Shown here: piece by piece, positions 62,674-64,000 of the stretch | Numbering within the stretch: position 1 is the first letter of the stretch | Layout of the letters: the number at the start of each line of letters is the position of its first letter | Assembly: GCF_030409875.1 (NCBI RefSeq) | Contig: NZ_JAUFQR010000001.1 | Location: 1,178,001 to 1,242,000 of the forward strand | DNA from: Chryseobacterium tructae | Lineage (GTDB): Bacteria > Bacteroidota > Bacteroidia > Flavobacteriales > Weeksellaceae | Length of the DNA stretch: 64,000 bases | Reading direction: 5' to 3' | Program-made: the position numbers and the translations under genes | The notes under the pieces: model-generated | Databases searched by the model: none | The model's input: only the letters and a program-made list of their open reading frames with translations | Told to the model about the DNA's origin: nothing

Positions 62674-63468
62674 ATGCAGACACAAAAAGTGATAGATCAT
62701 ATCGTTGGCTGGTTAAAAGATTATGCAACGAAAGCTAGAGTAAATGGATATGTAATAGGAGTTTCAGGAGGCGTTGATTCAGGAGTAGTTTCTACATTAG
62801 CAGCAATGACCGGATTAAAAACATTACTGATTGAAATGCCAATCCGCCAGAAAGCCGATCAGGTAGATCGTGCAAAGGATCACATGAATGATCTGAAATC
62901 CAAATTTTCAAACGTGGAAATCATGTCTGTAGACTTAACACCCGCTTTTGAAGAACTTTATAAAACCTTTGATGTAAAGGATGATCTATACCCGAATGAG
63001 AAATTGGCATTTGCCAATACAAGATCCCGTTTGAGAATGCTTACCCTGTATTATTATGGTCAGCTTAACGGGCTTTTAGTGTGTGGAACCGGAAATAAAG
63101 TTGAAGACTTTGGAATTGGTTTTTATACCAAATATGGGGATGGTGGAGTAGACGTATCACCAATCGGAGACCTTTATAAAACTGAAGTATATGCTTTGGC
63201 AAAAGGATTGGATCTGATCAAAAGTATTCAGGAAGCTATTCCTACAGATGGTCTTTGGGATGTGGATCGCACGGATGAACAACAGATTGGAGCCACTTAT
63301 CCTGAATTGGAAAAAATTCAAAAAGAATACGGAACCAAAACAGCAGAAGACTACGAAGGAAGAGATAAAGAAGTATTCCTGATCTTTGACAGAATGCATA
63401 AAGCTGCCAAACATAAGATGGATCCTATCCCGGTTTGTGATATTCCTGAAGATTGGAGAGAATCATAA
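62674..63468 (+). CDS. nadE: NAD+ synthetase, ammonia-dependent
   Basis: 264 residues, no glutaminase domain. The P-loop Ile-Gly-Val-Ser-Gly-Gly-Val-Asp-Ser-Gly binds ATP. Further marks are Asn-Thr-Arg-Ser-Arg-Leu-Arg-Met, Gly-Thr-Gly-Asn-Lys-Val-Glu-Asp and Phe-Thr/Tyr-Lys-Tyr-Gly-Asp-Gly-Gly-Val-Asp. It turns nicotinate adenine dinucleotide into NAD. In related genomes it sits beside gldB, as here (2 kb away). Confidence 0.95.
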   Translation: MQTQKVIDHIVGWLKDYATKARVNGYVIGVSGGVDSGVVSTLAAMTGLKTLLIEMPIRQKADQVDRAKDHMNDLKSKFSNVEIMSVDLTPAFEELYKTFDVKDDLYPNEKLAFANTRSRLRMLTLYYYGQLNGLLVCGTGNKVEDFGIGFYTKYGDGGVDVSPIGDLYKTEVYALAKGLDLIKSIQEAIPTDGLWDVDRTDEQQIGATYPELEKIQKEYGTKTAEDYEGRDKEVFLIFDRMHKAAKHKMDPIPVCDIPEDWRES

Positions 63469-63484
63469 AAATAGATATCTACTT

Positions 63485-63531
63485 AGTTTAGCAATATAAT
63501 ATTGTACACATTATTGTTATATTGCTAAACT
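63485..63531. repeat. Long palindrome after nadE
   Basis: AGTTTAGCAATATAA and TTATATTGCTAAACT are inverted copies around a 15-17 base centre, giving a near-perfect 15-pair hairpin. It overlaps a copy of the dispersed repeat described at 54540-54610. It may be the nadE terminator or a repeat-element end. Confidence 0.7.
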
Positions 63532-63562
63532 GATATATTGTTACATTAATACATTTACTACT

Positions 63563-64000
63563 ATGAACAGTAAAATAAGAGCCGTATTTTTCATCTGTCT
63601 GGGGCTCCTTTTCGGAATGTCTGTGATGTATATCTATAATAATTTCATTAAAAGTAATGACCATTCATCCTCAGCTAAAACAGAGCATGTAAGTTATGGA
63701 AGCACTTCTACGGAAGATCAGACTAATATCGATAATTCATCAACCCAGGTTTCTATTGAAAAACTGACAGAGGAAAAAACGGTGATCAGCTATGTAAAGC
63801 AAAATCATAGACTACCAGATTATTACATTACAAAAAGTGAGGCCAGAAAACAAGGATGGAATCCTTCAAAAGGAAATCTTTGTGAGATGCTTCCCGGAAA
63901 AGCCATTGGTGGAGATAAATTCGGAAACAGGGAAGGAAGATTACCGGATGGAGACAAATACTTTGAAGCCGATGTCAATTACCGCTGTGGCGGAAGAAAT
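63563..64000 (+). CDS. Barnase-like ribonuclease, cut by the window edge
   Basis: 146 codons, open to the right edge. A hydrophobic start (about 8-28) is a signal peptide or membrane anchor, then a Ser/Thr-rich linker to about residue 70. From there the sequence follows barnase: Leu-Pro-Asp-Tyr-Tyr-Ile-Thr-Lys-Ser-Glu-Ala-Arg, then Gly-Trp-Asn-Pro-Ser-Lys-Gly-Asn-Leu, Gly-Lys-Ala-Ile-Gly-Gly-Asp, Asn-Arg-Glu-Gly-Arg-Leu-Pro, and Glu-Ala-Asp-Val-Asn-Tyr (catalytic Glu73 of barnase). The later Arg and His of the active site are outside. A barstar-type inhibitor gene would be expected downstream. Confidence 0.85.
   Translation, partial: MNSKIRAVFFICLGLLFGMSVMYIYNNFIKSNDHSSSAKTEHVSYGSTSTEDQTNIDNSSTQVSIEKLTEEKTVISYVKQNHRLPDYYITKSEARKQGWNPSKGNLCEMLPGKAIGGDKFGNREGRLPDGDKYFEADVNYRCGGRN

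Overview
The window looks like a piece of a Chryseobacterium-type genome (Bacteroidota, Flavobacteriales, Weeksellaceae). It has low GC, gliding genes gldB and gldC, a type IX secretion sorting tail, a PafA-type alkaline phosphatase, TPR/AraC one-protein regulators, a GldB-GldC-NadE neighbourhood, and promoters of the Bacteroidota type (TTG, 19-20 bases, TAnnTTTG). No tRNA, rRNA, CRISPR array, phage or transposase gene was seen.

Layout. 1-204: N-terminus of a TPR regulator running off the left edge. 443-7269: a one-strand peptide-export locus: small lipoprotein, TonB-receptor-like barrel, double-glycine leader peptide with a polyglutamine core, intrinsic terminator, secreted small protein, JmjC-like oxygenase, and a C39-peptidase ABC exporter. 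This is the best candidate for an undescribed system. 7306-11889: SRPBCC protein and a run of unknown secreted or membrane proteins. 12076-16053: decayed ankyrin gene, cupin, DoxX, a ThDP enzyme and an AraC regulator. 16255-20336: nucleoside hydrolase, two copies of a module (tiny membrane protein plus helical protein; the tiny genes are only 43 and 54 codons), a 650-base intergenic repeat block, and a nucleoid-associated protein. 20589-22526: membrane protein and a cyclase. 22833-28815 (minus): porin, dicarboxylate transporter and sdhCAB in one tight operon, so C4-dicarboxylates can be taken up and succinate oxidised. 29086-30134: choloylglycine-hydrolase family enzyme. 30505-33275: bacteriophytochrome kinase plus the heme oxygenase that makes its biliverdin. 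33394-34320: malate dehydrogenase. 34438-41139: small genes, a Crp-type regulator, a second (Cys-rich) double-glycine peptide and an M28 peptidase. 41192-42838: pafA. 42897-45573: two TPR sensors. 45812-47125: T9SS cargo. 47269-50399: promoter, cobalamin riboswitch, BtuB-like receptor and a BtuG-like surface propeller lipoprotein. 50566-56699: cca, tsaC, DinB, GNAT, a cystathionine gamma-synthase-type enzyme and gldC. 56725-59837: an ABC exporter whose permease is fused to a thioredoxin, sitting between gldC and gldB. 60955-63468: LRR protein, two acetyltransferases and nadE. 63563 to the end: barnase-like RNase, cut by the right edge.

Sequence quality matters here. Twelve single-base deletions, nearly all in A/T homopolymers, break otherwise well-conserved genes (sdhA twice, sdhC, a porin, the cystathionine gamma-synthase-type enzyme and others). 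Each is repaired by adding one base. I read these as sequencing or assembly errors, give each gene as one joined feature, and flag the position of the missing base.
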